Shown here: one piece after another, positions 17,753-27,764 of the stretch | Layout of the letters: the number at the start of each line of letters is the position of its first letter | Numbering within the stretch: the stretch's first letter is position 1 | Notes under the pieces: model-generated | The model's input: only the letters and a program-made list of their open reading frames with translations | The model's database searches: none | What the model was told of the DNA's origin: nothing | Made by a program: the position numbers and the translations under genes | Source of the DNA: M0108 sp937862735 | Lineage (GTDB): Bacteria > Pseudomonadota > Gammaproteobacteria > Chromatiales > Chromatiaceae | DNA: 64,000 bases | Assembly: GCA_937862735.1 (NCBI GenBank) | Contig: CALMDH010000190.1 | Location: 41,914 to 105,913, forward strand | Direction: 5' to 3'

Positions 17753-18201
17753 TTCAGCGTCACGGCTGGAACCTGCTCTTTCACGCCTGTCTGGTTGAGC
17801 AGTTGCAGAAACTGCACGCCGCCGTTGAGCGGGCGCAAAGGCAGGACCCGGAAGGTTGCGCGTCCAACGCCAACGTCAGGTTGTTTGCCGCGCTATCGAA
17901 ATTGATCTTTGAGGCCGTGCCGAGCGATCCGAACCGCGAGGAATATCGGCAGGGCAATACGCTGGGTACGGCTTTTCGGCACTGGCGGCGCGCGAAAATC
18001 GGTCGGCGTTTTCGGTTGTTTTTTCGGTTCGACTCAAAATCCCGGATCATCATCTTCGCGTGGGTGAATGATGAAAGCACCTTGCGCGCCTCCGGCAGCA
18101 AAAGCGACCCTTATGCCGTCTTTCAACGCATGCTGGAGCGGGGGCACCCACCGGACGATTGGGCGGCCTTGCTGGCCGCGAGCCAGCCTGATTGGAAGTA
18201 G
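17749..18201 (+). CDS. yhaV: Toxin YhaV (endoribonuclease)
   Basis: A 150-residue ribonuclease toxin of the RelE superfamily that cleaves mRNA in association with ribosomes. Recognisable YhaV features are the start IQRHGWNLLFHACLVEQLQK, LGTAFRHWRRAKIGRRFRLF, the strand IIIFAWVNDESTLRASGSKS and DPYAVFQRMLERGHPPDDW. The length and all conserved parts are intact, so the pair is probably active. It starts at a GTG overlapping the prlF stop and is convergent with msrBA with only 16 bp between stop codons. Confidence 0.93.
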   Translation: MIQRHGWNLLFHACLVEQLQKLHAAVERAQRQDPEGCASNANVRLFAALSKLIFEAVPSDPNREEYRQGNTLGTAFRHWRRAKIGRRFRLFFRFDSKSRIIIFAWVNDESTLRASGSKSDPYAVFQRMLERGHPPDDWAALLAASQPDWK

Positions 18202-18217
18202 ACCATCACTCTTGCCC

Positions 18218-19327
18218 TCAATTGGCGACACAGCTCGCCCGGCCGCGCTTCTCCAGGTAACGCTGATGGTAGTCCTCGGCCGGGAAGAAGTCGGTGGCGG
18301 TGGCGATCTCCGTGACGATGGGACTGGGGAAACGCCCGGCCTGCCGGGCCAGGGAGGCGCGGGCCGCGGCTTCCTGGGCGGCGTCCCGAGCCAGGATGAG
18401 GCTACGGTACTGGGTGCCCACATCCGGCCCCTGGCGGTTCAGGGTGGTGGGGTCATGGCCTTGCCAGAAGACCTCCAGTAACTGGTCGTAGCTGATCAGG
18501 TCCGGGTCGTATTCGATCTGGACCACCTCCGCGTGCCCGGTGCGGCCGGTGCTCACCTGGCGGTAGGTCGGATCGGCGCTGTGGCCGCCGGCATAGCCGA
18601 CCCGGGTCTTCGTCACCCCCTTGAGATTGCAAAACTTCACCTCCGCGCCCCAGAAGCAGCCCATGCCAAAGGTCGCCAGGGCCCGGCGGGGTTGCCCGGT
18701 GCTGGCGGGCGGGTCCGCGGTGAACAGGGCCAGGTAATCGCCGTAACCCTCCCGCTCAAGGTCGGCGACGGGGATGAAGCGCAGGGCGGCGGAATTGATG
18801 CAGTAGCGCAGCCCCGTCGGGCCGGGACCGTCGGCGAAGACGTGCCCGAGATGGGAGTCACCATGGCGGGAGCGGACCTCGGTACGCTCCATGAAGAACT
18901 TGCGGTCCTTTTTCTCCACGATCAGCGCCGGTTCCAGGGGGGAGTGGAAGCTGGGCCAGCCGGTGCCGGAATCGAATTTGTCCTTGGAGCTGAACAGGGG
19001 CTCGCCGGAGACCACGTCCACGTAGATCCCTTCCTCATGGTTGTCCCAGTAGGCATTGCGGAAGGCGGGTTCGGTCGCATCCTCCTGGGTGACCCGGTAC
19101 TGGAGGGGGTCGAGGCGCTGCTTGATCTCCTGCTGGTCGGGGCGTTGCCAGGCTCCTTGCTTGGGCGTGGCGGCGCAGCTTTTTACCGCCATGCCGGCCG
19201 GGGGTTCCGGTTCCTCGGCCAGGGTTATGCCGGGCGCCGAGAAGATGGCGAGGAACAGGGCCAAGGCACCCAGAATGGTCGAGCGGTAGCCCGGGGTTGG
19301 GTAGCGGCTGAGATGGGGATTGATCAT
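18218..19327 (-). CDS. Exported methionine sulfoxide reductase fusion, MsrB-MsrA
   Basis: A 369-residue bifunctional enzyme that repairs both methionine sulfoxide diastereomers. A signal peptide (ILGALALFLAIFSAPGITLA) predicts periplasmic location. The MsrB domain comes first (VTQEDATEPAFRNAYWDNHE ... GTGWPSFHSP ... catalytic Cys in LRYCINSAALRF); the MsrA domain follows, with the active-site motif FGMGCFWGAE, RVGYAGGHSADPTY and HAEVVQIEYDP. The MsrB part lacks the two CxxC zinc-binding pairs, so it belongs to the zinc-free class. The ATG at 19325-19327 has a GGAGT ribosome-binding site and places the signal peptide correctly; the open frame upstream is ignored. Confidence 0.93.
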   Translation of the reverse strand: MINPHLSRYPTPGYRSTILGALALFLAIFSAPGITLAEEPEPPAGMAVKSCAATPKQGAWQRPDQQEIKQRLDPLQYRVTQEDATEPAFRNAYWDNHEEGIYVDVVSGEPLFSSKDKFDSGTGWPSFHSPLEPALIVEKKDRKFFMERTEVRSRHGDSHLGHVFADGPGPTGLRYCINSAALRFIPVADLEREGYGDYLALFTADPPASTGQPRRALATFGMGCFWGAEVKFCNLKGVTKTRVGYAGGHSADPTYRQVSTGRTGHAEVVQIEYDPDLISYDQLLEVFWQGHDPTTLNRQGPDVGTQYRSLILARDAAQEAAARASLARQAGRFPSPIVTEIATATDFFPAEDYHQRYLEKRGRASCVAN

Positions 19328-19494
19328 GGGCGGGACTCCGGAAGGCCGGTATGGTGCGGTCAGAGATTGAGGTTGCTTGCGCAAAATTACCAGGGTGTGA
19401 CTCCAGGGTGGCGGGATCTTGGTAACGAATTGGGGGGAGGCTGTATCATGCAACGCCCTATCCCTGTCTTCGCCCTGACCGCAAGGATCACCTC

Positions 19495-21684
19495 TTGTTT
19501 CAGACTACCCGCCTTTCCGTCATGATCGTGGCGGCGCTCTCGGTTGTCACGACCCTGACGGCTTGTGGACCCAATTCATCTCATGCGCCTGCTGAACCTC
19601 CCGCGCCCAAGTCGCCCAACATCCTGTTCATCCTGACCGACGACGTTGGCATCGACCAGTTCCGGGCCTTCGGTTACGGCGGACCGGAGGCCTTGAATCC
19701 GGCGATGCCAAGCATTGACCGGATCGCCGAAGCAGGCGTGCGCTTCCACAATGCCTGGACGATGCCCGCCTGTTCGGTGGGCCGAGCCGTCATCTTCACG
19801 GGCCGCTTCCCCCTGCGCACCGAACTTTACGGGGCGCTCGGACCCGACGACCTCGCGAACTCCATGGTTTCGCCCTGGGAGACCACGGTACCCAAGCTCC
19901 TCAAGGAGCGCGGCTACGAGAGCGCGATCTTCGGCAAGTTCCACCTCGGGTTGCAGGGCAACAGCCCCTACCGGCTGGCCATGCCGCATTCGCTTGGCTG
20001 GGACTATTTTTCGGGCTGGCTCGACGAGACCGGCGATCCCTCCTCGATCGACACCACGGCGGGCGGGGTCGCGCCGGCCGGCACCTACGCCTGCGGCTAT
20101 GTCCCGGGTGACGGCTTTCCTGGCGGCGCCGACTGGGGTGCCTGCTATGCGGGCGACGGTTCCTGCAAGGCCATGGAAAGCCCGTTCGGTCACGTCAATC
20201 CCCCGGGGCGCCGCTGCCGGGATGAGGGCGGCATCTTCGATCCCGGTCAAGCCTGCAACCCAGCTGGGGTGCCGGACTACATCAACTTCGAGACCCTGAG
20301 CGCCCACTTCGTCTCGCCGCTGGTCATCAATCGCCCCGACGGCAGCGTCGAAGAGGTGCCACACAGGGACCCTCGGGCGCGAACCTATCGCGGCACGCTA
20401 CCGGTCGATGAGGCCATTGCCTGGATCAACGCCCGACCCAAGGATACGCCCTGGATGGCGACCGTCAGCTTCGCGACCGTGCATACGCCGCTGCAACCGC
20501 CGCCCCGCTCCTTGTTGCCGGCGGATGCGGCCCCCCTCAATGGCATCGACTGTAACGATACCCAGCAATACCTGCCCTTGAGCAAGCAGATGATCGAGGC
20601 CATGGACGCGGAAATCGGGCGCCTGCTGGTCAGCACCGGACTCGCCCAGCGCCGGCCCGATGGCGCCCTCGACTACCGGCCGGAAGCGAGCGATACGGTG
20701 ATCGTGTTCGTCAACGACAACGGCTCCCTCGGCTACACGACGCTGCCGCCGTTCGATGGCAGCCGCTCCAAGGGCACCCCCTACCAGTCCGGGGTGTGGA
20801 CGCCCCTGTTCGTCGCCGGTCCCCTCGTCACCGAGCCCGGTCGCAGCGTCACGCACATGGTCAATACCGCGGACCTCTTCCGGCTCTTCGCCGAGATCGC
20901 GGACATCGACGTCGAGCAGGGCGTGACGCGCACGCTCGACGCGGAGCCCCTGATGCCCTATCTCGTCGATCCCCAGCAGGAGGGTCTGCGCCCCTGGAAC
21001 TTCACCCAGTTCGGCCTTAACCTCCAGGCTGATGGCGCGATCAACGGCCCCTGCCAGATGGCCAGCACCTGCTCGCACATCCCGGTGACGAAGGGCGTCT
21101 GCGAGGACAATGGCGGCACCTGGTACGGCAAGGGCGCCGATGCCTCCCTGGGCCTGCCGACAGCGGAGGGGTTCCAGTACTGTTGCCAGGTGCAGGCCTG
21201 GGTCGTCTCCCAGGGCGGAGCCGCGAATTCGATCCAGCCGCAGAGCGGCGTGGCGATCCGTAACGAGCGTTACAAGCTGGTGCGCAACGATACCCGCCAG
21301 TACACGGGTTCGACGAGCACCGATCCGAACCTTGCCTGCGTCGACACCCAGAGCGACGAGTTCTACGCGATCAACGAGGCGGTGCCCATTCCCCAGATCG
21401 ACCGGGACGGTACCCAAATCCCCGCATCCGCCTTCACCCCAGAGCAGCGGGCCAGTTACGAGGCATTGTCCGCGCAGCTTGAGACCATCCTCGCCTCCCA
21501 GCCCGCTTGCCCGGGCGACGGCAACGGCGATGGCAAGGTCGACGACCAGGATCTTGCCGACTACAGGCTGATGGCGGCGCTGGCCGGGGGCGCGTCGAGC
21601 TGGTACGACCTCGACCTGGATGGCTACACCAACGACCAGGATCTCGCGATCGTCTGGAATCACCTCGGTCAGCGTTGTCCTTAG
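19495..21684 (+). CDS. Lipoprotein sulfatase with dockerin-like C-terminus
   Basis: A 729-residue alkaline-phosphatase-superfamily enzyme. A lipobox (LTACG) follows the signal peptide. The sulfatase N-terminus NILFILTDDVGIDQFRAFGY supplies metal-binding Asp residues, and the position of the formylglycine motif reads CSVGRAVIFTGR; position 3 is Val instead of the usual Pro/Ala of C-x-P/A-x-R. FVNDNGS supplies the later metal ligands. Inserts rich in Cys are present. The last ~60 residues contain two Ca-binding-type repeats (DGNGDGKVDDQDLADY and DLDLDGYTNDQDLAIVW), a dockerin-like pair. The start is TTG at 19495 with AAGGA before it. No sulfatase-maturing enzyme is nearby. The 3' end overlaps the cytochrome gene by 4 bp. 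Confidence 0.85.
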   Translation: MFQTTRLSVMIVAALSVVTTLTACGPNSSHAPAEPPAPKSPNILFILTDDVGIDQFRAFGYGGPEALNPAMPSIDRIAEAGVRFHNAWTMPACSVGRAVIFTGRFPLRTELYGALGPDDLANSMVSPWETTVPKLLKERGYESAIFGKFHLGLQGNSPYRLAMPHSLGWDYFSGWLDETGDPSSIDTTAGGVAPAGTYACGYVPGDGFPGGADWGACYAGDGSCKAMESPFGHVNPPGRRCRDEGGIFDPGQACNPAGVPDYINFETLSAHFVSPLVINRPDGSVEEVPHRDPRARTYRGTLPVDEAIAWINARPKDTPWMATVSFATVHTPLQPPPRSLLPADAAPLNGIDCNDTQQYLPLSKQMIEAMDAEIGRLLVSTGLAQRRPDGALDYRPEASDTVIVFVNDNGSLGYTTLPPFDGSRSKGTPYQSGVWTPLFVAGPLVTEPGRSVTHMVNTADLFRLFAEIADIDVEQGVTRTLDAEPLMPYLVDPQQEGLRPWNFTQFGLNLQADGAINGPCQMASTCSHIPVTKGVCEDNGGTWYGKGADASLGLPTAEGFQYCCQVQAWVVSQGGAANSIQPQSGVAIRNERYKLVRNDTRQYTGSTSTDPNLACVDTQSDEFYAINEAVPIPQIDRDGTQIPASAFTPEQRASYEALSAQLETILASQPACPGDGNGDGKVDDQDLADYRLMAALAGGASSWYDLDLDGYTNDQDLAIVWNHLGQRCP

Positions 21685-24086
21685 GGCTGACTCGCCCTTG
21701 TGAGCGCGGCGAGCCTGTTGGCGAGATCGCTCGCCGCTTCCTCTTCTCCGGCCTCACGGGCGTAGGCCAGGGCCGCCATGAGCAGATCCCGGTCGTAGGG
21801 GAATAGCTCCAGGGCCCGCGCCAGAGATGCCCGCGCTTCCTCGGGTTTGCCCGTGTCGTGCAGGGCCACCGCCAGGACATAGGCATAGCGGGCGTTGTCC
21901 GGGCTCAGGGTCACCGCCCGTTCCAGGTAGCGCAGGGCTTCGGCGGGGCGCTTCTGGCGCACCCGCAACAGCCCCAGGGCATGGCTCAGGGCACCATCAT
22001 CGGGTCTGACACGCAACCCTTGCTGCAAAATCGCTTCCGCCTCCGGCTCCCGCCCGGTCGCGCGGTAGAGATCGGCCAGGTTGCCGTAGGCTGGCGCGAA
22101 GGTGGCATCGAGCTTCAGGGCGGCGCGATACGCGGCTTCAGCGTCCTGATACTGACGACGGTCTAAGTGGATGAGGCCAAGGTTCAGGTGGGCCTCGGGT
22201 CTTTCGGCGTTGGCCTCCTGGGCGGCAATATAGTCTGCAAATGCTTTCTTCAGGTCGTCTTGCCGCGCGGCTGACAACCCCTCGACTGCCACCGGTGCCA
22301 GCGCCCGCGCCGCCTTGAGGCGAATCACGCGCAAAGGGTCGTCCAGCAGGGGCAGGGCCAGTGCCGGCCGTTGCTGGGGAGGCAGGGCGAGGAGGGTCTC
22401 CAGGGCAGCGCCGCGCACCAGTGGGTCCGCGTCCTTCAGCGCCATGGAGACAAGGGGCAGGCTGGAGGGACTGAGGTAAGCCTCCAGTTCCCGCACGGCG
22501 GTGGCGCGGGCGATGGCGGGGGCCTGGGTGTCCTGGATCAGCCCGGCCAGCAAGCGAGCCGCACCCGGCTCCCCCCGGCGCGCGGCCTGGAGGGCCGCCG
22601 CAAAGGGCTGATCACCCTTACGCTCGGGACCAAAGGCGGCCGCGATCCTCTCCGCCGCCCAGGCGGCATCCCGGTCCTGGTGACAGCCGGTGCAGGGGTC
22701 CGGGGCGCCGACGTGCTGGGCGATGTCCGGCCTGGGCACCCGCATGGCGTGATCGTGGCGGGGATCGATCACCATGTAGGTCCGGGTGGGCATGTGACAG
22801 GCGACGCACTGGGCGCCGTCGGTCCCCAGGGGGTGCAGCGTGTGGCCAGCCTGGTCGTAGCGGGCTGGGGCATGGCACAGGGCGCAGAGGCTGTTGCCGG
22901 GGGCGCGCGTCCGACCACTGTGGGGGTCATGACAGTCGGAACAGGTGACGCCTTGGGCATGCATGCGGCTCTGGAGGAAGGAGCCGTAGTTATAGACCTC
23001 ATCCTGCTGCTGCCCATCGGCGAAATACGCGCCCTGGAGGAGCAGCAAGAGGTCATGGGTCGCCATCAGTGGCCCGCCGTGGCTCAGGCCATCGGCAAGG
23101 CCGGCACGGCGGGAATGGCACTGGGCGCAGACCTCGATTTCGCGGTGGCTCTTCAGACGTGGGGCGCGTACCGGTTTGCCGTTGGCATCCTGGCTCCAAC
23201 TCACCCCGCGGCGCTCGTCGAGGGCGACCACCAGGCCCTTGGTCTCCGCCAGGGCCGGCTCCAGGGGCTGGTCACCCGCCAGCCGCCCAGCCCAGGTGAG
23301 GTGGTTTGAGCCCGGGCCGTGACAGGCCTCGCAGGAGACGTCGACCTCTGACCAGGTGGTCCGGTAACGGTCGGTGGCGGCGTCATAGTTGCGTTTGAGG
23401 TTGGTGGCATGGCACTCGGCGCACATCCAGTTCCAGTTCTGGCTGCCGCGGGTCCAGTGCAATTCATCCTGGGAAGGGATGCGCTCGTGGGGATAAAGGT
23501 GAAACCAGCGTCCGCCGCCCGCTTCCCGGGGACGCGAGTCCCAGGCGATGGACAGGGCCTGCATCCGCCCATCGGGGAATGGGATCAGGTATTGCTGCAA
23601 GGGGGTGATGCCGAAGGTGTAGCGGATCTGGTAATCATGAAGTTCGCCGTCCGGCCCCTCGGTATTGACGAAAAAACCGCCCTCGCGGCGGAAGAAGCGG
23701 CTGGTGACGCCGAAATGGGTGAAGCTGGCGTCATTGAAATCGCCCAGCACCGTGTTATCGGTCGCCTCCTGCATGGCCAGGTCATGGTGGGAACCGCGCC
23801 AGGCTTCCTGCTCACGGGGATGACAGGCGGCACAGCGCTCACGGCCAATAAAGGCGGCCGCGGGGAGGTGGGTGTCCTCGCTGTCAGGCCCGGCAGTTGC
23901 GGGCATGGCCGCCTGTGAACCGACTAACGAGGGGAGTAGTAACAGCACTAGCACCAGGACCAAAATTAGTCCCGCAGTCGCGAATTCCTTAGCGTGAAAC
24001 ACTCCAGTGGAGACTTTCATCGTCTGGGGTGTGGCTGGCACCCCATGAAAGTTAGCGTGAAGGTCACCAGCAGCGTTATTCATCAT
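21681..24086 (-). CDS. Octahaem cytochrome c with HEAT- and TPR-like repeats
   Basis: A protein of up to 801 residues, probably periplasmic. Eight CxxCH motifs are visible: CAACH, CAECH, CEACH, CAQCH, CSDCH, CALCH, CVACH and CTGCH. The first seven lie in a cytochrome c554-like region (about residues 85-440), the eighth near 460. The middle (about 480-600) looks like HEAT repeats (SLPLVSMALKDADPLVRGAA) and the last ~200 residues are TPR repeats (LNLGLIHLDRRQYQDAEAAY). The start is uncertain: ATG at 24086 gives a long polar leader made of repeat copy C, while ATG at 24018-24020 gives a more normal signal peptide (GLILVLVLVLLLLPSLVG). Electron transfer plus protein scaffolding is inferred. Confidence 0.87.
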   Translation of the reverse strand: MMNNAAGDLHANFHGVPATPQTMKVSTGVFHAKEFATAGLILVLVLVLLLLPSLVGSQAAMPATAGPDSEDTHLPAAAFIGRERCAACHPREQEAWRGSHHDLAMQEATDNTVLGDFNDASFTHFGVTSRFFRREGGFFVNTEGPDGELHDYQIRYTFGITPLQQYLIPFPDGRMQALSIAWDSRPREAGGGRWFHLYPHERIPSQDELHWTRGSQNWNWMCAECHATNLKRNYDAATDRYRTTWSEVDVSCEACHGPGSNHLTWAGRLAGDQPLEPALAETKGLVVALDERRGVSWSQDANGKPVRAPRLKSHREIEVCAQCHSRRAGLADGLSHGGPLMATHDLLLLLQGAYFADGQQQDEVYNYGSFLQSRMHAQGVTCSDCHDPHSGRTRAPGNSLCALCHAPARYDQAGHTLHPLGTDGAQCVACHMPTRTYMVIDPRHDHAMRVPRPDIAQHVGAPDPCTGCHQDRDAAWAAERIAAAFGPERKGDQPFAAALQAARRGEPGAARLLAGLIQDTQAPAIARATAVRELEAYLSPSSLPLVSMALKDADPLVRGAALETLLALPPQQRPALALPLLDDPLRVIRLKAARALAPVAVEGLSAARQDDLKKAFADYIAAQEANAERPEAHLNLGLIHLDRRQYQDAEAAYRAALKLDATFAPAYGNLADLYRATGREPEAEAILQQGLRVRPDDGALSHALGLLRVRQKRPAEALRYLERAVTLSPDNARYAYVLAVALHDTGKPEEARASLARALELFPYDRDLLMAALAYAREAGEEEAASDLANRLAALTRASQP
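23990..24064 (-). repeat. Dispersed repeat, copy C (at the start of the octahaem gene)
   Basis: On the minus strand: CACGCTAACTTTCATGGGGT, GCCAGCCACACCCCAGACGA, then TGAAAGTCTCC and TTTCACGCTAA. It aligns closely with copy B (CTAACTGTCATGGGG...GAGCCACGCCCCTGACTATGAAAG). It supplies the ATG codons and first ~30 codons of the neighbouring reading frame, so the cytochrome may have gained its present start by capture of the element. Confidence 0.6.
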
Positions 24087-24150
24087 CGCGGAGCGTAGCG
24101 AAATCCATCATGACAGTTAGGCCAGTTAGGTTTCCTTGAACTTTAAGGAG

Positions 24151-25374
24151 TTAGGAGTAATGTCGTATGGGCGGGGGAATGAGGCACAAGGGCACTTGCA
24201 ACTCCGTGGCGCTCAGACCGCCATGGACGCCGATCTGGGTGTAGGCCTTTTCACTGGGCAAGCGGTCGCGGAGCACCCAGGGGCCGCGCATCAGCATGGT
24301 GAAGTCGCCGATCCGCTCTTCCAGGGCGGGGGCGGGTTCACCATGGCCGAACAGGCCCTGGTCCACCAACTCCCCGCTGGGGTGGAGACTGACCCGGTCG
24401 CCCAGGACGTCCTCGCAATAGTGGACGAAATCGTGGACCCGGCGCGGCCGGAGGTAGCAGAAGGCGGCGCGGGGCTCGCCGCACAGGGGCAGGGCCAGGC
24501 AGGAGGCGAGGCGGGGGTGGTCCGCCAGGTGGATGTTGTCCGCGGGGCGGGTGTCGATCTGGCCATGATCGGCGGTGACCAGGACCAGGGTGTCGGTGCC
24601 GGCGATGGCGACCAGAAAGTCGGTCAGGGCCTGCTCGATGGCGGCCAGGTGGCGGGCGGCGGCCAGGCTGGCCATGCCCGCCTCATGGCCCAGGGTGTCG
24701 AGACCGGGCCAGTAGAGATAAAGGTACTTGGGCGCCCGCTCCTCCCTTAGGGCCCGGGCGGCCTGGCGGAAGAGATCGTTCAGGCCGCGGAAGGGGCGGC
24801 ACTCCGCGGGCCCCAAGTGGGCGCGGTTGAAGTCCGAGTGGGCGATGTGGTCGGGGGTCAGGATCAGGGTGCGGGTGGCGAGGCGGCTGGCGATGGGCCG
24901 GTGGTTGAGGAGGGCGCCCAGGTCGACACCGGCCTGACCATAACCCACGCCGCCGTAGCGCGGGTGGCCGGGCAGGATGCTCATGACGCAGCCGAGTTCC
25001 CGCAGATAGGTGAACCAGCCGGTGAGGGCATGCTGCTGGGGGGCGTCGCCGGTGAGGAAGGTGGTGATGGCGGAAGCGGTGGTCGGCGGGAAGACCGAGG
25101 TGAGGGCGCCGACGCAATGGCGCTGAAGGATGCCCTCCGGTGAGCGTGTCGCCAGCCAGTCGGCCCCCAGGCCGTCGATCACCAGCAGCAGGAGATTGGT
25201 GTAGCCCGCGATGCTGGCCGGGGGCAACAGGTCGAGGCTCGGGTAGTCCGCCTCCCCGCCCCGGGCGCGGATGATAGAGGCCATGAGATTGACGATGCCG
25301 CCGCCGGTGTAATCCGGGCGGGGCAGGTCGGTGCCAGGCAGGCAGTCAAGGGTCAGGGTTGGGGTGGCGGTCAT
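24151..25374 (-). CDS. Type I phosphodiesterase / nucleotide pyrophosphatase family protein
   Basis: A 407-residue member of the alkaline phosphatase superfamily. Metal- and phosphate-binding elements are visible: LLLLVIDGLGADWL with the first Asp, FPPTTASAITTFLTGDAP with the Thr nucleophile, YWPGLDTLGHEAG with Asp and His ligands, and LVTADHGQIDT. No signal peptide is seen, so it is probably cytosolic. Substrates of the family are phosphodiesters or nucleotide pyrophosphates; the specific one is not evident. The octahaem gene follows downstream after 64 bp. Confidence 0.85.
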   Translation of the reverse strand: MTATPTLTLDCLPGTDLPRPDYTGGGIVNLMASIIRARGGEADYPSLDLLPPASIAGYTNLLLLVIDGLGADWLATRSPEGILQRHCVGALTSVFPPTTASAITTFLTGDAPQQHALTGWFTYLRELGCVMSILPGHPRYGGVGYGQAGVDLGALLNHRPIASRLATRTLILTPDHIAHSDFNRAHLGPAECRPFRGLNDLFRQAARALREERAPKYLYLYWPGLDTLGHEAGMASLAAARHLAAIEQALTDFLVAIAGTDTLVLVTADHGQIDTRPADNIHLADHPRLASCLALPLCGEPRAAFCYLRPRRVHDFVHYCEDVLGDRVSLHPSGELVDQGLFGHGEPAPALEERIGDFTMLMRGPWVLRDRLPSEKAYTQIGVHGGLSATELQVPLCLIPPPIRHYS

Positions 25375-25540
25375 GGTGTGGAGAATTCTGGGTAGGCTCG
25401 CGTGGGATTGTCCAGCGCGCGGGTCGGCCGGATCGAACCACCAGCGAGCTTGGCAAGAAAAGGCCGGCTTTTTTTACGGCTTCGGACCAGCCATCTCAAT
25501 GTGGTTTGCAGCACCCCTGCATCATACGCAGCGGTGTTTT

Positions 25541-26701
25541 TCACGGCCTCTGAGCAGTCGTCGTCGGGTCGCCCACTTCTCCCGTCCTTGGGTGGCGGCG
25601 GAAAAAGTCCCAGATGATGTCGGGATGGCTGGGGCCTTCCCGCACGGCGTAGGGGCCTTCCTCGCCCTGCTCGCCGCCGATCCAGTAATGGCCCAGGTCC
25701 TTGTCCCCGCGGTAGGCGGTCGCCAGCGGGCCCTCGTACCAGACCGTTTCGACCAGGGTGGGGCTGTCGGGCTGGCCGTCACGGCTATGGCGGGCGTGGC
25801 GGCAGCCATAGTCCTGGGCATGGACGGGCTGGCAGGGGCTAGCATCGCCGACGGCGGTTGTCGCCGGCGTCTGGTGGCCGGGCGCGCCGTGGAGGGCGAG
25901 TTGGGCGTCGCGCAGCAGCAGGCCGGCGGCTGGCTTGACGGTGCAGTCCCGCTCGTTCTGCACCACCAGTAAGGGCAGGGGGTAGGGATCAGGTCCCAGT
26001 TGGGCGCGCATGGCGGCGACCGTCCAGGGCAAGGGGTGGAACTGGGCCCAGCCCGGGCAGACGCCGAGGACGGAGACGGCGGTGGCATCCTCGCCGTAGG
26101 GCAGGCCGGCCACGGTGGCCACCGCGGCCCAGTAGTCGTTGTGGGTCACGGCCAGGATGGCGGTCATGGCCCCGCCGGAGGAGAGTCCGGTCAGGTAGCG
26201 GCGTTGAGGGTCGATGGGGTAGCGCTGCTCGACCTCCCGGGCAATCTGATAGAGGTCCTCGGGTTCACCCCGCCTTCGCTGGCGGTGCTGGGGTAGCCAG
26301 AAGCCCCAACAGTTCGGCCCGCGCAGGCCATCCCAGCGGGTGATGGCGGGGGTGACCAGGATGAAGTGGTAGCGGTCCGCCGCCGCCCGCATGCCCCAAT
26401 CGCGCAGCACGTCCGCGCTGGTCTGGCTGCAGCCATGCAGGACCATGACCAGGGGCGCGGGGCCGGTGAGGCCATCCGGGACGTAGACCTGGTAGTCGCG
26501 GTCCTGGGAGCCCGCATAGGCCCGTGCCTGGAAGCGGTGTTCCGTCAAGGTCCCCGCCGGGGTCGGGGAGGGTCGGCAGGCCGGGAGCAGCGCGGTCAGG
26601 AGCAGGGCCAGCAGGAGCAGGCCCGACAGGAGAGGGCCGAAACGGGGAAGACCCGTTACCAACAGGTCGGGCGGGTGTCGCTTGAAGTGCCAAGGACGCA
26701 T
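25541..26701 (-). CDS. PHB-depolymerase / feruloyl-esterase-like lipoprotein hydrolase (LpqC type)
   Basis: An esterase of ~386 residues. The ATG at 26699-26701 is preferred because a membrane/lipoprotein leader follows directly (LLSGLLLLALLLTALLPACR, lipobox-like LLPAC). Family features are LVMVLHGCSQTSADVLRDWG (oxyanion region), FILVTPAITRWDGLRGPNCWG, and the nucleophile elbow TGLSSGGAMTAIL. VVQNERDCTVKP probably brings the catalytic Asp, and DLGHYWIGG the His. Cys residues suggest disulfides in the periplasm. The open frame extends 50 codons upstream through repeat copy D, which is not considered part of the protein. Confidence 0.83.
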   Translation of the reverse strand: MRPWHFKRHPPDLLVTGLPRFGPLLSGLLLLALLLTALLPACRPSPTPAGTLTEHRFQARAYAGSQDRDYQVYVPDGLTGPAPLVMVLHGCSQTSADVLRDWGMRAAADRYHFILVTPAITRWDGLRGPNCWGFWLPQHRQRRRGEPEDLYQIAREVEQRYPIDPQRRYLTGLSSGGAMTAILAVTHNDYWAAVATVAGLPYGEDATAVSVLGVCPGWAQFHPLPWTVAAMRAQLGPDPYPLPLLVVQNERDCTVKPAAGLLLRDAQLALHGAPGHQTPATTAVGDASPCQPVHAQDYGCRHARHSRDGQPDSPTLVETVWYEGPLATAYRGDKDLGHYWIGGEQGEEGPYAVREGPSHPDIIWDFFRRHPRTGEVGDPTTTAQRP

Positions 26702-26717
26702 GATGGGGGCCTCGGAT

Positions 26718-26796
26718 TGCGTGACAGTCACGGAAAAGTCTTTTTTGTTCGGTGGTTTGGCGCGTCCCCGCCTGATGTTTGGCGGGAAGGTCGCCA
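26718..26796 (-). repeat. Dispersed repeat, copy D
   Basis: On the minus strand: AGGCGGGGACGCGCCAAACC, then AAAAAAGACTTTTCCGTGAC and TGTCACGC. The translated piece KKDFSVTVT parallels MKDFLVTFA of copy B. It sits directly upstream of the esterase start, extending that reading frame in phase. It is more diverged than copies B, C and E. Confidence 0.45.
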
Positions 26797-26855
26797 GCCG
26801 TGTCATTTCATCCGCTAGGGGGGGAGTTGCGCCTTGGGGGGACTCTCTCACTCTG

Positions 26856-27701
<846 letters not shown>

Positions 27702-27764
27702 CTGGTGTCGCCGAAGCCCTCCTGGGGCGTAAGGGGTCTGAACGAGTGCATCTCATCATCGATG

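Noticed and set aside
25453..25490. Rho-independent terminator (GGCCGGC followed by T7)
   Set aside because: The stem is weak, and no + strand gene ends nearby; on the minus strand the T-run would be on the wrong side.
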